Shown piece after piece: positions 46,601 through 54,289 of a stretch of 64,000 bases of DNA. The position numbers were made by a program, and so were the translations under genes. Within the stretch, counting starts at the first letter, position 1; each line of letters opens with the position of its first letter. Origin of the DNA: Meghimatium bilineatum. Lineage: Eukaryota; Mollusca; Gastropoda; Stylommatophora; Philomycidae. The stretch lies in the NCBI GenBank assembly GCA_034231615.1, contig CM067306.1, forward strand, positions 34,244,019-34,308,018, read 5' to 3'. The notes beneath the pieces were generated by a model. That model had not been told where the DNA came from. It did no database searches and was given only the letters and a program-made list of their open reading frames with translations.

Positions 46601-49600
46601 AAGAAGTAGTGGCATTGTTACCTGTCACGCAAGCTGGAAGATGCTAAGGAGGTTTTGATGGTGGAGTTGGCAGTCCTATCCAATATATGGTCGAAGTGAC
46701 GCATAAGTCATGCTGAAGTCGGATATGTCAGGTCTACCAGCACAGATTTTGCAGTTTAGCTGTAAATAATGACACAGCATATTCCACTCTCCCGACTAAA
46801 CAAAAATTGGTAGCATATCCTATCCAGGACGTAGCTATCAACCCAGCATTTGTTGGCTGTGGTGATTTTCTAGGCAATATAAATACGTTCAGTAGGTTGC
46901 CATTGCTCTCTGAACGATCCGGATGCACAATTGCCTGTAGTGAGGATCAAACTCGGTACCTTTGCCGTCACAGACGCGCTCTGTACCACTTCACCACAGA
47001 GTCTGCAGGAGTTTGAGAATGAACGCAGAAGGTCAACATAGAAAACATCCAGAACACAAACAAGCATCATTACCATTATTAACAAAGCTAACAATGACAT
47101 CTGCCCCTTCCACTTTTGCTGGATCTAGCCCAAGTGCAGATGCATTAATGCCGCTACTGATGTGAATTCGAGTGTCATCACCAGTATGTTCCATAGAGTC
47201 TTCATCTTTGATCAAGCTCTCATACAGCTTGCGCATGAATACAGCAGCTGATTGGATTATTCTCTCGTTGGACTTTGTCTTCGGCTTGCTATAAAGCCCC
47301 ATCAACTCAAGAAGTTCCTAGAAATATTTAAAAAACACAAGCGAATAAATATGAGATAATACAAGCGAAAAATAAATATGAGAACACGAACGAGCAATAA
47401 ATATGAGATAACACGAGCGAGCAATAAATATGAGATAACACGAGTAAACAATAAACATAAGATAACAATAAATATGAGATGGTCTACTCCATAGTAATTG
47501 GTAGCATAAGCATTAACTGTATTATCTACATATAAATAAATAATATACCGAGTGGTGTAGGCGATCATTCTTCTCCACAACTCTCTGTCTCTTGTATTGT
47601 TAATAAGTTCAGTTGGTGATTTCTTTTTGTGCCACAGTGACAATCCAATGTTGCCAGCAAAACACATTTTCCACCATATGAAGAGAAAAACCACATTACC
47701 ATTTGTTCATGATATGTGCTTATTACATCAGCGATGCTGTCTTCATGTTCATCGCATGCTGGCAAAGGCGACGCAGTGACAATCCATACAGAAATTGTTC
47801 TCTTTTGTCTCCCTCTGCCTCTTCTCCTCTTGATCATTCCGGTGGTTACTTCTTCTCGTTTGCAGTTTGACATGTCTACACAGCAAGTCCAGCTTTCTTA
47901 ATAAATGCTGCTGTATTTGAAAGCTTCTCTTTTTTTGTGACAGTCAAAGTTTTGGGTTGGATGATACCATTGTTGCTGGTGCGCCCCTCAGCCTGGTATC
48001 TCTGACCAGCACCTGTGCTTCCTTGGGCAGGACAAGTCCTGCTCGATACTGGGTTGGCCAGACCAATCTTAGTTTCAAGTCTCTGTTGGCTGCACTAAGC
48101 ACAATCTCCACTTCACGGAATTGGCCTTGATGGTATTGTCAGGTATGGGCGGTGGTTACTAAATGTTCACATTTTACTTTCATCACATGCCCTAAAACTC
48201 TTGATTGTATGCATCTAGTCTTTGGTATAATTTGTTGTTTTACTCCAGCATCTCTGAGAACTTTTACATTAGTTTTCTTGGCTGTCCATGGAATTTTCAT
48301 CATTCTTCTTAAAAGCCTCATTTCAGTTACCTCCTGCTTATCTTGAGCACTTTTGTTTACTGTCCATGCTTCGTTTCCATAAAGAAGGATTGGCTCAATA
48401 TAACACCCTAGCATTTGAACTCGCATATGCATTGATTTTGTACCTTGTCCAGGGCTTGTAGATGGGACCTGACTGCTGAAGTCCATGCTGTTGATCAATA
48501 TGCTAGTACTGGTCTAACTGCACCTGTATATACCTTCTTTAAGGTTGCCTAAAAGCTTTTATTTCCTTCATGATTATAACCAGATGACTTCAACTCTTTA
48601 TGTGCAATGCTATGAGAAGAAGAAGACTATTACTTATGAAAGATAAAACACGTCGAAGTCGGATGTATCAAATACATAGAATGTTTCATTTTTTGAAATA
48701 TTGATTTGACCTGTACTATCCTGTTCTTGATCTCATTGGGGCACCGGCCATCGAATGTTAAAATGGTGCCAAGATACTTGACTTTATCGGCTTCATTTAA
48801 TTTTGCACCATTGATAGTAATCTGCATTTTGGCTGTGTATATTTCTTTGAAACTACAATTACTTCTGTTTTTTTTCTTCTTTAGACAGGCCTTTGTTTTC
48901 ACTTTCTTGTACTACTGTGTCTAACTGGGTTTTAAGTTTTTGTTCACTCCCTTCAATTAGAACTGTATCATCAGCATATCTTAGATTAGTCAGAGATATA
49001 TTATATCTATGAATACAAAGTCTCTAGATAATGAGGTCAGCTGTGAAGTAAGCCAAAATTCTGGATGAATAAGCAGTTGCTGACCAAACCGGTGTTGCTG
49101 CCTACCAGGACGGGGCGGGATATCACACAGCACTGATATCTCCACTGAAATAACCCATGTGTCCAGTGACAGGCAGCATTAAGCAAGTGTGAGCCGCTAT
49201 AAGCTCATGTTGCTGGTGTGGGGTCATCTGCAAATAATAGTTTGTTGATTTCATTATTAAGTTTCTCATCAGGCTTATTTGCAATGTTATTCTCTTTATT
49301 GATGTGAGCTTTCTTTATTATTCTGTCCATGCATATGTTGAAAAGTAGAGATGAAAGCATGCAGCCTTGTCTTACTCCAGATCTTGTTTCGAAAGGTTCA
49401 GTCATTCCATCGGTTATTCTTACTGAGCTTTTGCATCTTTGATATATCGCTTTTATTTTATATTACAGCTGTCCTCTGATATTATAAATTTCTAATGTAT
49501 TCCAGAGAATGTTTCTATCTACTCTGTCGAATGCCTTTTCCTGGTCTACAAATACTGTGTTTAAATCTTGATTGTATTCAATTGATTTTTCACTTAGTTG

Positions 49601-50936
49601 TTTCAGTGTGAATAGTGTGTCTGTACAGGTTGTCCCTCTTCTGAAGGCAATTTGAGCGGTACTCAGCTGTGATTCTGCAATGTACTGTATTCTCTGTTCT
49701 ATTATTTTTGGGTAGATTTTACCTGCATGTCTTAATAAGAAGATGCCTCTATATGATTTACATTCTCTCTTACTAACTTTGTTTTTCTATGAGCACTTTT
49801 TGTCCAGGATGGCACCAGTTTCTTTTGGTAGGCTTTGAAAAATTTGAGTCATTTCCTTAAACAGTTCATCAGTTTTTTTTATCAGAAGAGACAATATTTT
49901 TGTGCCATGTTATGAGACAGAGGTCTAGAGAACATAGTTACAAATGACAAGATTGAAGGTAAACAACAATAGAAAACAATATCATAAGAAAATATTGCAT
50001 AGTTCAACATCTTGGAATAGCAGAAAAGTGTCAACAACAAACTTGAAAACATAATAGAAATGGAAAGTTGTGGAGATCCACGATCGCCTACTCCAATTGG
50101 AAATGCACTTGATTATAATTATCTGATGTATGTTTTAATCCATTTGAATTATGAGCTTTAAAGATAGTATCTCCTTTAGAGTACTTGGAGGGAAAGTCTC
50201 CACAGAGCTTTTATTTCTTTCATGATTATAACCAGATGACTTTAACTCTTTATGTGCAATGCTTTGAGAAGAAGAGGACTACTACTTATGAAAGATAAAA
50301 CACGCCGAAGTCGGATGTATAAAATCATTGGTGCAAATAAAACGGCAATACAATGCTTTTCCATTTCACTGCTGGAAATTTAGGAGAACCATTGTCCTGT
50401 TACAAGAGAGAACCAGTGGAAATTTGAGAAGGAACCATTAAATGAAGATATTAAAGAAAGGATTAGGGTGTCATTACTAAGAAGTTTGGAAGCAGTCGGC
50501 TCTACCACCCTATAGGTCAGGTTGTGAGTTGAAGTGATATCAGCTGAATGAAAATGGTTAAAATCTCAAATGCTACCTTCTTATCAGTAGGTCAAAATGA
50601 GCCAAAACTCATGCTGGTCAGATATGCCAGGTCAAATGGCACAATCTGTTTTATTGCAGTCCAGCTGTAAACCATGACACAATGCAGTATGTTCTCCAGA
50701 TTACATTTTGCGAACCAGCTGAAGTTTGAATGAAGACAGAAGAAGAATGTATATGAATACTCCAACATTATCAAAGTAGTACTACTCACCTGCTGAACCT
50801 CTTCTTGCTGCTTGGATTCAACTTTTCCTAGAGGTACTGATTGTCCAAGATTATTATCAGTGTAAAATGATGTGGAAGCCTCCACACTTGTGCAGACAGC
50901 AATCAGCATACCAAGTAAGTGTAAAATGGCAGCCAT
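28434..50936 (-). CDS. bmp5-8: BMP5/6/7/8-class TGF-beta ligand precursor (whole gene, 7 coding exons)
   Basis: This is a secreted dimeric morphogen precursor that would signal through type I/II serine-threonine kinase receptors and SMAD1/5. I joined seven minus-strand exons: 50790-50936, 47074-47317, 41492-41666, 40860-41008, 36989-37183, 34962-35044 and 28434-28691. All have GT-AG borders and matching phases (0,1,2,1,1,0), giving 1251 nt and 416 residues, a normal length for the family. The order is signal peptide (about 1-20), prodomain (about 50-279), furin site RNKR (280-283) and mature domain (284-416). The mature part has the seven canonical cysteines (314, 344, 348, 380, 381, 413, 415) and ends CGCH. 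The [16 protein letters not shown] and PKPCCAPT blocks place it in the 60A/gbb/BMP5-8 group rather than BMP2/4. N-glycosylation sequons are visible at N107, N219 and N357. Introns total about 21 kb and are full of repeats. The exon model is read by eye, with no transcript evidence. Confidence 0.93.
28750..30180 (-). mobile_element. LINE reverse transcriptase, degenerate, in BMP intron 6
   Basis: The minus strand reads [14 protein letters not shown] (RT fingers), a decayed palm, and [34 protein letters not shown] and [16 protein letters not shown] (TAA)n run at 28748-28764 marks the 3' end, only about 60 bp from the exon 7 acceptor. Confidence 0.75.
30380..30660 (+). mobile_element. LINE 3' end
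   Basis: The plus strand reads [20 protein letters not shown] and [15 protein letters not shown], the usual LINE connection/tail motif. Confidence 0.65.
30835..32632. repeat. Large minisatellite, 20-bp unit, about 88 copies
   Basis: The basic unit is TGCAGAATACGCTACTAAAA. A 22-bp variant has TACACTGCATACGC. Toward the right end units change to GCATACGC and GCATAAGC. It lies in BMP intron 6. Confidence 0.97.
32970..33265 (-). mobile_element. SINE family A copy (best preserved)
   Basis: This is the most regular family A copy in the window, about 290 bp. In sense (minus) order: a hairpin-rich start near the CCGGGTCCCGAAAGGGG stretch, ACGCATGTCGTAAAAGGCGA, AAGTCGGATGTGTCAGGCCG (the core), ACACAACGCATTCC, ACTACATCCTGCTAATCTGC, and a tail of GAAGAAG units. 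It lies in BMP intron 6. Confidence 0.75.
33320..33565 (+). mobile_element. LINE 3' end with (ATA)n tail
   Basis: [38 protein letters not shown] and [11 protein letters not shown], then ATAATAATAATAATAAG. Confidence 0.6.
33567..34250 (-). mobile_element. LINE 3' end (family D) abutting an RT fragment
   Basis: 33567-33780 is a family D 3' end in antisense. 33798-34250 encodes [19 protein letters not shown] and PVTNGIKQG on the minus strand, matching the RT segment at 17610-17700, and may be a second element. Confidence 0.55.
34250..34961. other. BMP intron 6, no further feature seen
   Basis: No repeat family or coding content recognised apart from a weak LINE-like tail (GGTAGACCAAAAACCATCTA) near 34770. 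Confidence 0.3.
34962..35044 (-). CDS. bmp5-8: BMP5-8 coding exon 6 (first cysteine, finger 1)
   Basis: The acceptor TTCTTGTAG and donor GAG|GTATGT give an 83-nt exon, phase 1 in and phase 0 out, residues 304-331. [15 protein letters not shown] is the C1 region of the cystine-knot domain (CKKHELYVSFRDLGW in BMP7). The expected first Trp of the W-x-x-W pair is Phe here (F328). The exon ends with D-Q-E. Confidence 0.9.
35170..35930 (-). mobile_element. LINE family G remnant, interrupted by a plus-strand LINE 3' end
   Basis: The minus strand gives [38 protein letters not shown] (35170-35400) and an RNase H piece [20 protein letters not shown] (35780-35930). Between them, 35515-35770 on the plus strand, is a different LINE 3' end ([14 protein letters not shown]). 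It lies in BMP introns 5/6 territory, clear of exon 6. Confidence 0.55.
36420..36800 (-). mobile_element. LINE C-terminal fragment
   Basis: The minus strand reads [36 protein letters not shown] and VQFINEI, a typical LINE C-terminal cysteine tail. It lies about 190 bp from BMP exon 5. Confidence 0.6.
36989..37183 (-). CDS. bmp5-8: BMP5-8 coding exon 5 (end of prodomain, furin site)
   Basis: The acceptor ATTTCCAG and donor G|GTATGT give 195 nt, phase 1 to phase 1, residues 239-304. [19 protein letters not shown] is the conserved GLVGR-x-GP-x-x-KQPFMV block that closes the prodomain. SIRNKR|SAV carries the proprotein convertase site at 280-283. It is followed by an acidic, tyrosine-rich N-terminal extension of the mature chain, without the basic heparin-binding cluster seen in some BMPs. 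Confidence 0.9.
37227..37930 (-). mobile_element. LINE family F reverse transcriptase fragment
   Basis: Antisense nucleotides match 49205-49620 closely (CAGAGAATATTCTTATCTAC, ATTGAATGCCTTCTCCTGG, TTGATTGTATTCAATAGC). It lies in BMP intron 4. Confidence 0.65.
37935..39080 (+). mobile_element. LINE reverse transcriptase, C-terminal half (family E)
   Basis: The plus strand gives [51 protein letters not shown] (catalytic box), [34 protein letters not shown], and [20 protein letters not shown] at the end. It stops at an (ACATA)n-like tail near 39075. A few stops and shifts interrupt it. It lies antisense to BMP in intron 4. A related copy is at 54290-54985. Confidence 0.85.
39085..39560 (+). pseudogene. 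Unassigned coding-like stretch in BMP intron 4
   Basis: Open pieces give [20 protein letters not shown] and then [40 protein letters not shown]. The amino-acid composition looks protein-like. No family was recognised. It could be a transposon ORF remnant. Confidence 0.3.
39600..39840 (-). mobile_element. Interspersed repeat X copy
   Basis: Shares CATGTCTACACA, CTCAGCCTGGTATC, AATCTTAGTTTCCAGCCTCT and GAATTGGCCT with the copies at 8583 and 47850. Confidence 0.55.
39841..40640. other. BMP intron 4, no feature recognised
   Basis: AT-rich with two overlapping short open frames on opposite strands at 40248-40539. Neither resembles a known family. Confidence 0.3.
40640..40750 (+). mobile_element. 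SINE family B, 3' part
   Basis: Sense-strand 3' half only: CCTGCTGGAAATCTAG, CTACAAGAGAGATCCAGC, GGGAGTTTGAGAATGAACGC, tail GAAGAAGG. It lies in BMP intron 4. Confidence 0.6.
40860..41008 (-). CDS. bmp5-8: BMP5-8 coding exon 4 (prodomain)
   Basis: This 149-nt exon has no long open frame of its own, so I located it by translation. It encodes residues 189-239. The segment [18 protein letters not shown] matches the family block EEGWLVFDITATSNHW, and [12 protein letters not shown] matches LGLQLSVETLDG. The acceptor is CTGAAG with a weak pyrimidine tract. The donor is G|GTCAGT, a weaker but acceptable donor. Phases 2 in and 1 out fit both neighbouring exons. Confidence 0.88.
41041..41366. repeat. 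Degenerate minisatellite in BMP intron 3
   Basis: Units of about 19-22 bp: GAGTTATCTACATTAAACT and variants. It fills most of the short intron 3. Confidence 0.85.
41492..41666 (-). CDS. bmp5-8: BMP5-8 coding exon 3 (prodomain arm)
   Basis: The acceptor CCCCACCAG and donor GGA|GTAAGC give a 175-nt exon, phase 1 in and phase 2 out, residues 131-189. [20 protein letters not shown] matches the BMP prodomain pattern F-x-FDLS...E-x-x-x-AEFRIYK. TFYINLYVI matches the following strand (TFRISVYQV in BMP7). Confidence 0.9.
41839..42340. repeat. Minisatellite, 33-bp unit, in BMP intron 2
   Basis: Units contain AAGGGAGATTTATAAGATTC and CATAATTATTAAT. It is more degenerate at both ends. Confidence 0.9.
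42355..42590. repeat. Near-perfect 24-bp array, about 10 copies
   Basis: Units are ACCATTACTAACAATGGAGA plus TTCC. Because 24 is divisible by three, both strands show spurious open frames. Confidence 0.95.
42795..43050 (+). mobile_element. SINE family A copy
   Basis: A sense-strand copy holding GGAATAGCAACACTGTTACC, the GAAGTCGGATATGTC core, GGTGCAGATATCGCAGC and GGCACAACGCACTC. It lacks the last part of the tail. It lies in BMP intron 2. Confidence 0.65.
43145..43500 (-). mobile_element. LINE 3' end (family D)
   Basis: This is a 3'-terminal LINE piece of the same family as 19629-20570. Shared antisense blocks include CCTGTCAGGGCCATAAGG, AGCGATGTGGGCGAGTGTG, CTTTGATGTTGTCTACC and CTGCTTCTTCCACCTTC. 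It is degenerate and 5'-truncated. Confidence 0.65.
43534..43840 (-). mobile_element. 307-bp retro-insertion with (AAAC)n-like tail and 13-bp target duplication
   Basis: The plus-strand left edge reads GTTTGTTTTGTTGTTTG, so the element ends in an AAAC-rich tail on the minus strand. It is flanked by exact 13-bp direct repeats, as expected for LINE-driven retroposition. The body matches no other copy here. It may be a SINE or a short LINE 3' end. Confidence 0.6.
44155..44285 (-). mobile_element. SINE family B, degenerate copy
   Basis: Weak match to family B (CTTCTTCTGAGTTCACTCTC, AATTTGTGCCATGTAGG, AGCACATCCATTTTCATC). Confidence 0.45.
44290..44800. other. BMP intron 2, no feature recognised
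   Basis: Moderate GC, no open frame of note, no match to other parts of the window. Confidence 0.3.
44800..45180 (-). mobile_element. Interspersed repeat Y
   Basis: The minus strand matches 62255-62610 (plus): TTGCACCCTGGAAACAGAAA, AGCTCG-GCTG-TCCTG, GGGGATCATGTC-GGG-ATGTGGA, GGCAGC-CAGCGCTAGAGGGC. It is about 370 bp. Weak open frames in both copies are not conserved as protein. Confidence 0.6.
45181..45717. other. BMP intron 2, no feature recognised
   Basis: A minus-strand open frame (45378-45659) shows no family resemblance and low complexity near its end. Confidence 0.3.
45718..46235. repeat. Minisatellite, about 28-32-bp unit
   Basis: Units contain ACAACATGTGGAAAACGTGA and TTGCAGCA. 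It produces several long but meaningless minus-strand frames rich in H, S, C and V. Confidence 0.9.
46580..46795 (+). mobile_element. SINE family A copy interrupted by a tRNA-type SINE
   Basis: The sense-strand family A part (GGCATTGTTACCTGTCACGC, TGCTGAAGTCGGATATGTC, GACACAGCATATTCC) stops near 46795. It resumes at about 47000 with CTGCAGGAGTTTGAGAATG. The 200-bp gap is filled by a tRNA-like element on the other strand. Confidence 0.65.
46796..46998 (-). mobile_element. tRNA-derived SINE
   Basis: Read on the minus strand, the 5' end gives TGTGGTGAAGTGGTACAGAG, an A-box-like RNA polymerase III promoter. About 30 bases on comes GGTACCGAGTTTGATCCTC, close to the B box GGTTCGANTCC. A 130-bp unrelated body follows. 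This is the only clear tRNA-like head in the window. It is not a functional tRNA gene, since no CCA-adjacent acceptor stem closes. It is inserted in a family A SINE. Confidence 0.7.
47074..47317 (-). CDS. bmp5-8: BMP5-8 coding exon 2 (prodomain alpha-1/latency lasso region)
   Basis: The acceptor TTTCTAG precedes GAACTTCTTGAG and the donor is G|GTAATG, so the exon is 244 nt, entering in phase 0 and leaving in phase 1. It encodes residues 50-131. The ELLELMGLY segment corresponds to the EILS-LLGLP segment of BMP prodomains. [12 protein letters not shown] corresponds to the conserved APMFMLDLYNA helix. ADVIVSFVN corresponds to the A-x-x-VMSFVN strand. An N-glycosylation sequon NAS is at residue 107. 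Confidence 0.9.
47330..47480. repeat. Minisatellite, about 24-30-bp unit
   Basis: Units contain AATAAATATGAGATAACACG and AGCGAGC. It begins only 13 bp upstream of BMP exon 2, in intron 1. Confidence 0.75.
47545..47700 (-). mobile_element. LINE 3' end (family F)
   Basis: The minus strand reads [17 protein letters not shown], the same terminal peptide as the copy at 1575-1975. Confidence 0.6.
47850..48140 (-). mobile_element. Interspersed repeat X copy
   Basis: On the minus strand: [38 protein letters not shown]. It is the best preserved of the three copies. Confidence 0.55.
48140..49930 (-). mobile_element. LINE family F reverse transcriptase, degenerate
   Basis: Minus-strand order: [85 protein letters not shown] and VLGHVMKV. 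The RT palm and connection regions are present but broken. Non-LINE segments lie at 48552-48672 and about 49045-49205. It lies in BMP intron 1. Confidence 0.75.
48552..48672 (+). mobile_element. SINE family B, 5' part only
   Basis: It matches the first 120 bp of the full-length copy at 50205, through AAACACGTCGAAGTCGG, then stops. It sits inside a minus-strand LINE remnant. Confidence 0.6.
50205..50432 (+). mobile_element. SINE family B, apparently full length
   Basis: This copy shows the family B 5' part. About 120 bp (TTATTTCTTTCATGATTATA to AAAGATAAAACAC) precede the core CGCCGAAGTCGGATGTAT. The usual GGTGCAAATAAAACGGC block and the GAGAAGGAACC...GAAGA tail follow. A second copy of the 5' part plus core lies at 48552-48672, roughly 90% identical by eye. 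Confidence 0.65.
50790..50936 (-). CDS. bmp5-8: BMP5-8 coding exon 1 (signal peptide)
   Basis: The exon encodes residues 1-49. The ATG at 50936 sits in a strong Kozak context (ACCATGG) and opens a hydrophobic stretch, [14 protein letters not shown], typical of a signal peptide with cleavage likely around VEA-S. A polar, glutamine/glutamate-rich segment follows. The exon ends CAG|GTGAG in phase 0. An in-frame Met further upstream (codon ending at 50996) was rejected as the start because it would bury the signal peptide. The CAG at the upstream ATTCAG could be a 5' UTR splice acceptor. Confidence 0.85.
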
Positions 50937-50984
50937 GGTTAATACCTGAATCCAGAAATACAATGAAAATTTTGAAATATCTAA

Positions 50985-51560
50985 ATATCTATACAAAATT
51001 TAATCAAGTGGATAAAGTCAAGTATCTTGGCACCATTTTAACATCATATGTCCGATGCTCCAATGAGATCAAGAGCAGGATAGCACGAGCCAAAACAACG
51101 TTTCAAAAATAGAGGAACATTCTATGCAACGGAGAAGTATCAATGCATATGCGAGTTCAAGGGTTAATCTTTTTCTATGGATATGAAGCATGGGCGGTAA
51201 ACAAAAGTGTCCAAGATAAGCTGGAGGCAACTGAGATGTGGTTTTTGAAGATTGATGAATATTCCATTGGACAGCTAAGAAAACTAATGAATTCTACTAA
51301 TGTGTAGAGATACTGGAGTAAAGGACAAATTATAGCAAAATTTAGAAGCAGACAGTCAAGATTTTTATGGCATGTGATGAGAAAAGCAAAACTTTAACAT
51401 TTAGTAACCACTGTTAAGATCAAGGGGAGAAGGACAAAGTCAGATATTTCTGGATGGGTTGTCACTGTGGCACAAAATGATGTCACCAACTGAACTTATT
51501 AACAACACAAGAGTCAAAGAGTTGTGGAGAAACAATGATCGTCTTATGCCACTTGATCTA
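50985..51560 (+). mobile_element. LINE family F fragment upstream of BMP
   Basis: The plus strand reads [20 protein letters not shown], then AWAVNKSVQDKLEATEM and a 3' end with AACAACACAAGAGTCAAAG. It ends within about 50 bp of the BMP start codon, so the BMP 5' UTR/promoter must lie within or beyond it. Confidence 0.7.
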
Positions 51561-51594
51561 GCTACCCATAATCACTGTTTTCGAAATGAGATAC

Positions 51595-51900
51595 TACAGA
51601 AAAATGTTATGTATACCATTGACAGCTAAAAAGACAAACCAAGAAGTGTTTACAATCATTAAAGTTAGAAGAGGGCTGGCTCCTTAACAACATCTTAACA
51701 AGAAAGCTAAGTTTTTTTGGTCATATAAAGAGACACAGCATGAAAAGATTAATAGCTGACGGCAGAATTAATGGCCCCAAAGGAAGAGGATGCCCAAGAT
51801 GACGATGGTGCAGTGATATAACAGATTGTTTAAACATGTCTCTAGCTGCGACAAGTCAACTCGCCCAGAATCGCTGAGAGTTCAGAGAATCCATAACGAA
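51595..51900 (+). mobile_element. LINE 3' end (same type as 61260-61680)
   Basis: TAAAAAGACAAACCAAGAAG, GGTCATATAAAGAGACACAG and GGCCCCAAAGGAAGAGGATG correspond to the WTAKKTN...GHIKRH...RGRG tail. Confidence 0.6.
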
Positions 51901-51934
51901 GACCACATAAAGTTCTGGAATGAATATGCCACAT

Positions 51935-52205
51935 GATGATAAACCTATAACTCATCAGGGTCCCCCATTTCTGTACCATATAGAATGCATCAACACACAG
52001 TCTTCCAGCAATTCCTATCTTCAAAGATGCGGACAAGTAATGGAAAAAAATGGTCTTGTCCAGTCCTTGTTGTACAGACATGTTCAACTTCAAACAAGAT
52101 GTTGACTTCAATATTTTTTTTTGTCTGCTGCTTCTTCCAACTTCGACTGTCCCTGTAGTATCATTTTTGACAAGGAATCATGTCAATATACACATCCAAG
52201 CAACA
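51935..52205 (-). mobile_element. LINE 3' end (family D)
   Basis: Antisense blocks AACTCATCAGGGTCCCCCAT, CTTCAAAGATGCGGACAAG, GTCTGCTGCTTCTTCCAACT. Confidence 0.6.
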
Positions 52206-52369
52206 TATATTTTGAAATATATGCAATATTGAGATTAAAATTGAATGAATGGGAGAGTGCAGTAACATTGTGTACCATATGGTAAACATATATGTAAGAG
52301 CACACACACACACACACAAAAGGGTTAAATAACAGTTTTACGTTGAACAAATACATAAAATTGATATTT

Positions 52370-53345
52370 TGACCAAAACATCTTTACAAGGATAATAATA
52401 AAGGCAGATGGCACAAAACATCCTTGTAAAGATAATATAGTCAAATGACACAAAACATTTCAAGGATAATAATATAAGCAGATGACACAAAAACATCTTC
52501 ATATAGGGATAATAATGTAGGAAGATGACAAAAAACCTCTTCATAATGATAATAATATAAGCAAATGACAAAAAACATCTTCATAAAAGTTCAGAACATA
52601 TATGAACATATTCAGAGAATGGTAGAAATGGGAGTGACTAGAGGTGATCGGAGAAAGTTCTCCCTCTCCAGAAAGATCAGAAGAACGCGTAATCAGCAAC
52701 TGACTGGAACACTGAGCTTATACACTTTTAGATGGCTGACGGAAAGGCAAGCAGAACATATATGGGAATGCCCCCAGTGCTGTGACGCTTGTTCATAATC
52801 AAGAATCTTCATAAAAATAATAATATAAGTAGATGACACAAAACATCTTGGCTTAACTTTGTTTTGAGTCTTCACTATGACCTTTGTTCTAGTTTCATTG
52901 TACTGAGAGGTATTACCTAACCTTTTCAGTGTGATTGCGCACGCATAGTGTGTGATTAAATTAGGGTTAGAATTATTATTTAGAATTAGGGTAACATTAG
53001 CATGTGAGGCAGATGTGATATTTAACTTAAGCTAAGTTTTCTAAAAATTATCGTCTGCATCGGGAGATGTGATGTCACGACATTAATCGAAATATTGGTG
53101 TTCCACAAAATTCTGTGATGTCAGCTAGTTAGTAATGTGAACAGTATGTTATTTATAGCACAGTGAAGACCTAAAACAAGGTTCTGCCAACATCTTCAAA
53201 GGATAATAATATAGGCAGATGACACAAAACATCATAAAGATAATAATGTAGGTAGATGACAAAACATCTTCATGAAGATAATTTAAGCAGGTGACACAAA
53301 ACATCTTCATAAAGAGAATAATATGGGCAGATGACACAAAACATA
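52370..53345. repeat. Dispersed tandem repeat, about 42-bp unit
   Basis: Units such as GACACAAAACATCTTCATAA with GATAATAATATAAGCAG occur at 52370-52600, 52795-52850 and 53195-53345. A family G LINE piece (52600-52800) interrupts the array. Confidence 0.75.
52600..52800 (+). mobile_element. LINE family G C-terminal fragment
   Basis: MVEMGVTRGDRRKFSLSRKI, RNQQLTGTLSLYTFRWLTE and ERQAEHIWECPQC match the family G tail. Confidence 0.65.
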
Positions 53346-53489
53346 TTCATTACTAATTATTGTGTCTCGAAAAAAGTCATACCACTTCACAGATTCTGTG
53401 AGTTTATTAGGCATAGGCGTGACTACTATGACTATACTACTAATTAATTAGTATGCAGACAAAGATCAAAGGATTTCATTTATTTATAA

Positions 53490-54180
53490 AAACTGGATAT
53501 GGTGTTAGGTATGTTGATTATCCTCTTCGCACACTGGACAAGCCCATAGTTGCTCCGATCTCCGCTTCAGTAAATCTCTCAGGGTATAACGGCTGATGGT
53601 TCCGGTTCTATGTTGGTTCACTGCTCTTTTTGAAATATTTGTCAGGGGGTCTCTACTGGCCACGCCCATCCTCACTCCCAATTCGCACATTCTCAATATT
53701 GACTCATGCATCTCAAAATGCACTGATCATGAAGATTCACGAAGAGCAATGAGTATGTCTGCTTGGTCCATAGACCATCTGTTGTGGTGGCAAGGCTAGC
53801 TAATTAGTCAGCTTGTTTGTTTCCGTCATGCCCATGTGTCCGGGGACAAAAATAAGCATGAGTTTTCATAGTGATGCCTGCATTTTTGCTCTCTTTAATG
53901 ACTCCACCCATTCCCTACGTACATCACCTGTTTTGACTTTCCAAATCATATTCAGAGTACTTAGTATGCACGCATGGGAATAGGCTTGCGGCTCCAGCCA
54001 GTTAAGTGCCTGTGTTACTGCGAACACTTCCATTATTAGGATGCTTGTTGTTGCGGTAAAGGCACCACTGGCTTCATGTACTGTTCTTCCTTTTGATCTG
54101 GCAGTAATGGCTGGTGATGGATGACCGACCTGTCTGTGTAAATCACAACATCTGTGTCACATCACAACACCATATATGGA
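53490..54180 (-). mobile_element. LINE family G, RNase H and C-terminal tail
   Basis: The minus strand reads MCELGVRMGVASRDPLTN, RAVNQHRTGTISRYTLRDLL and RRSEQLWACPVCEEDN, with RNase H-like sequence upstream. Confidence 0.65.
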
Positions 54181-54289
54181 CATGGTACACAAATATAAAG
54201 TATAAATTTGTTGGGTCTATAAATTTGTTGAGTCTAACCAAAAATAACATCGTATATGCAAATAAATGATTAATAGTAGTTTAATATAC

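Noticed and set aside
50592-50996. Use of the upstream in-frame methionine as the BMP start
   Set aside because: It would place about 20 residues before the signal peptide. The ATG at 50936 has a better initiation context and begins the hydrophobic segment.
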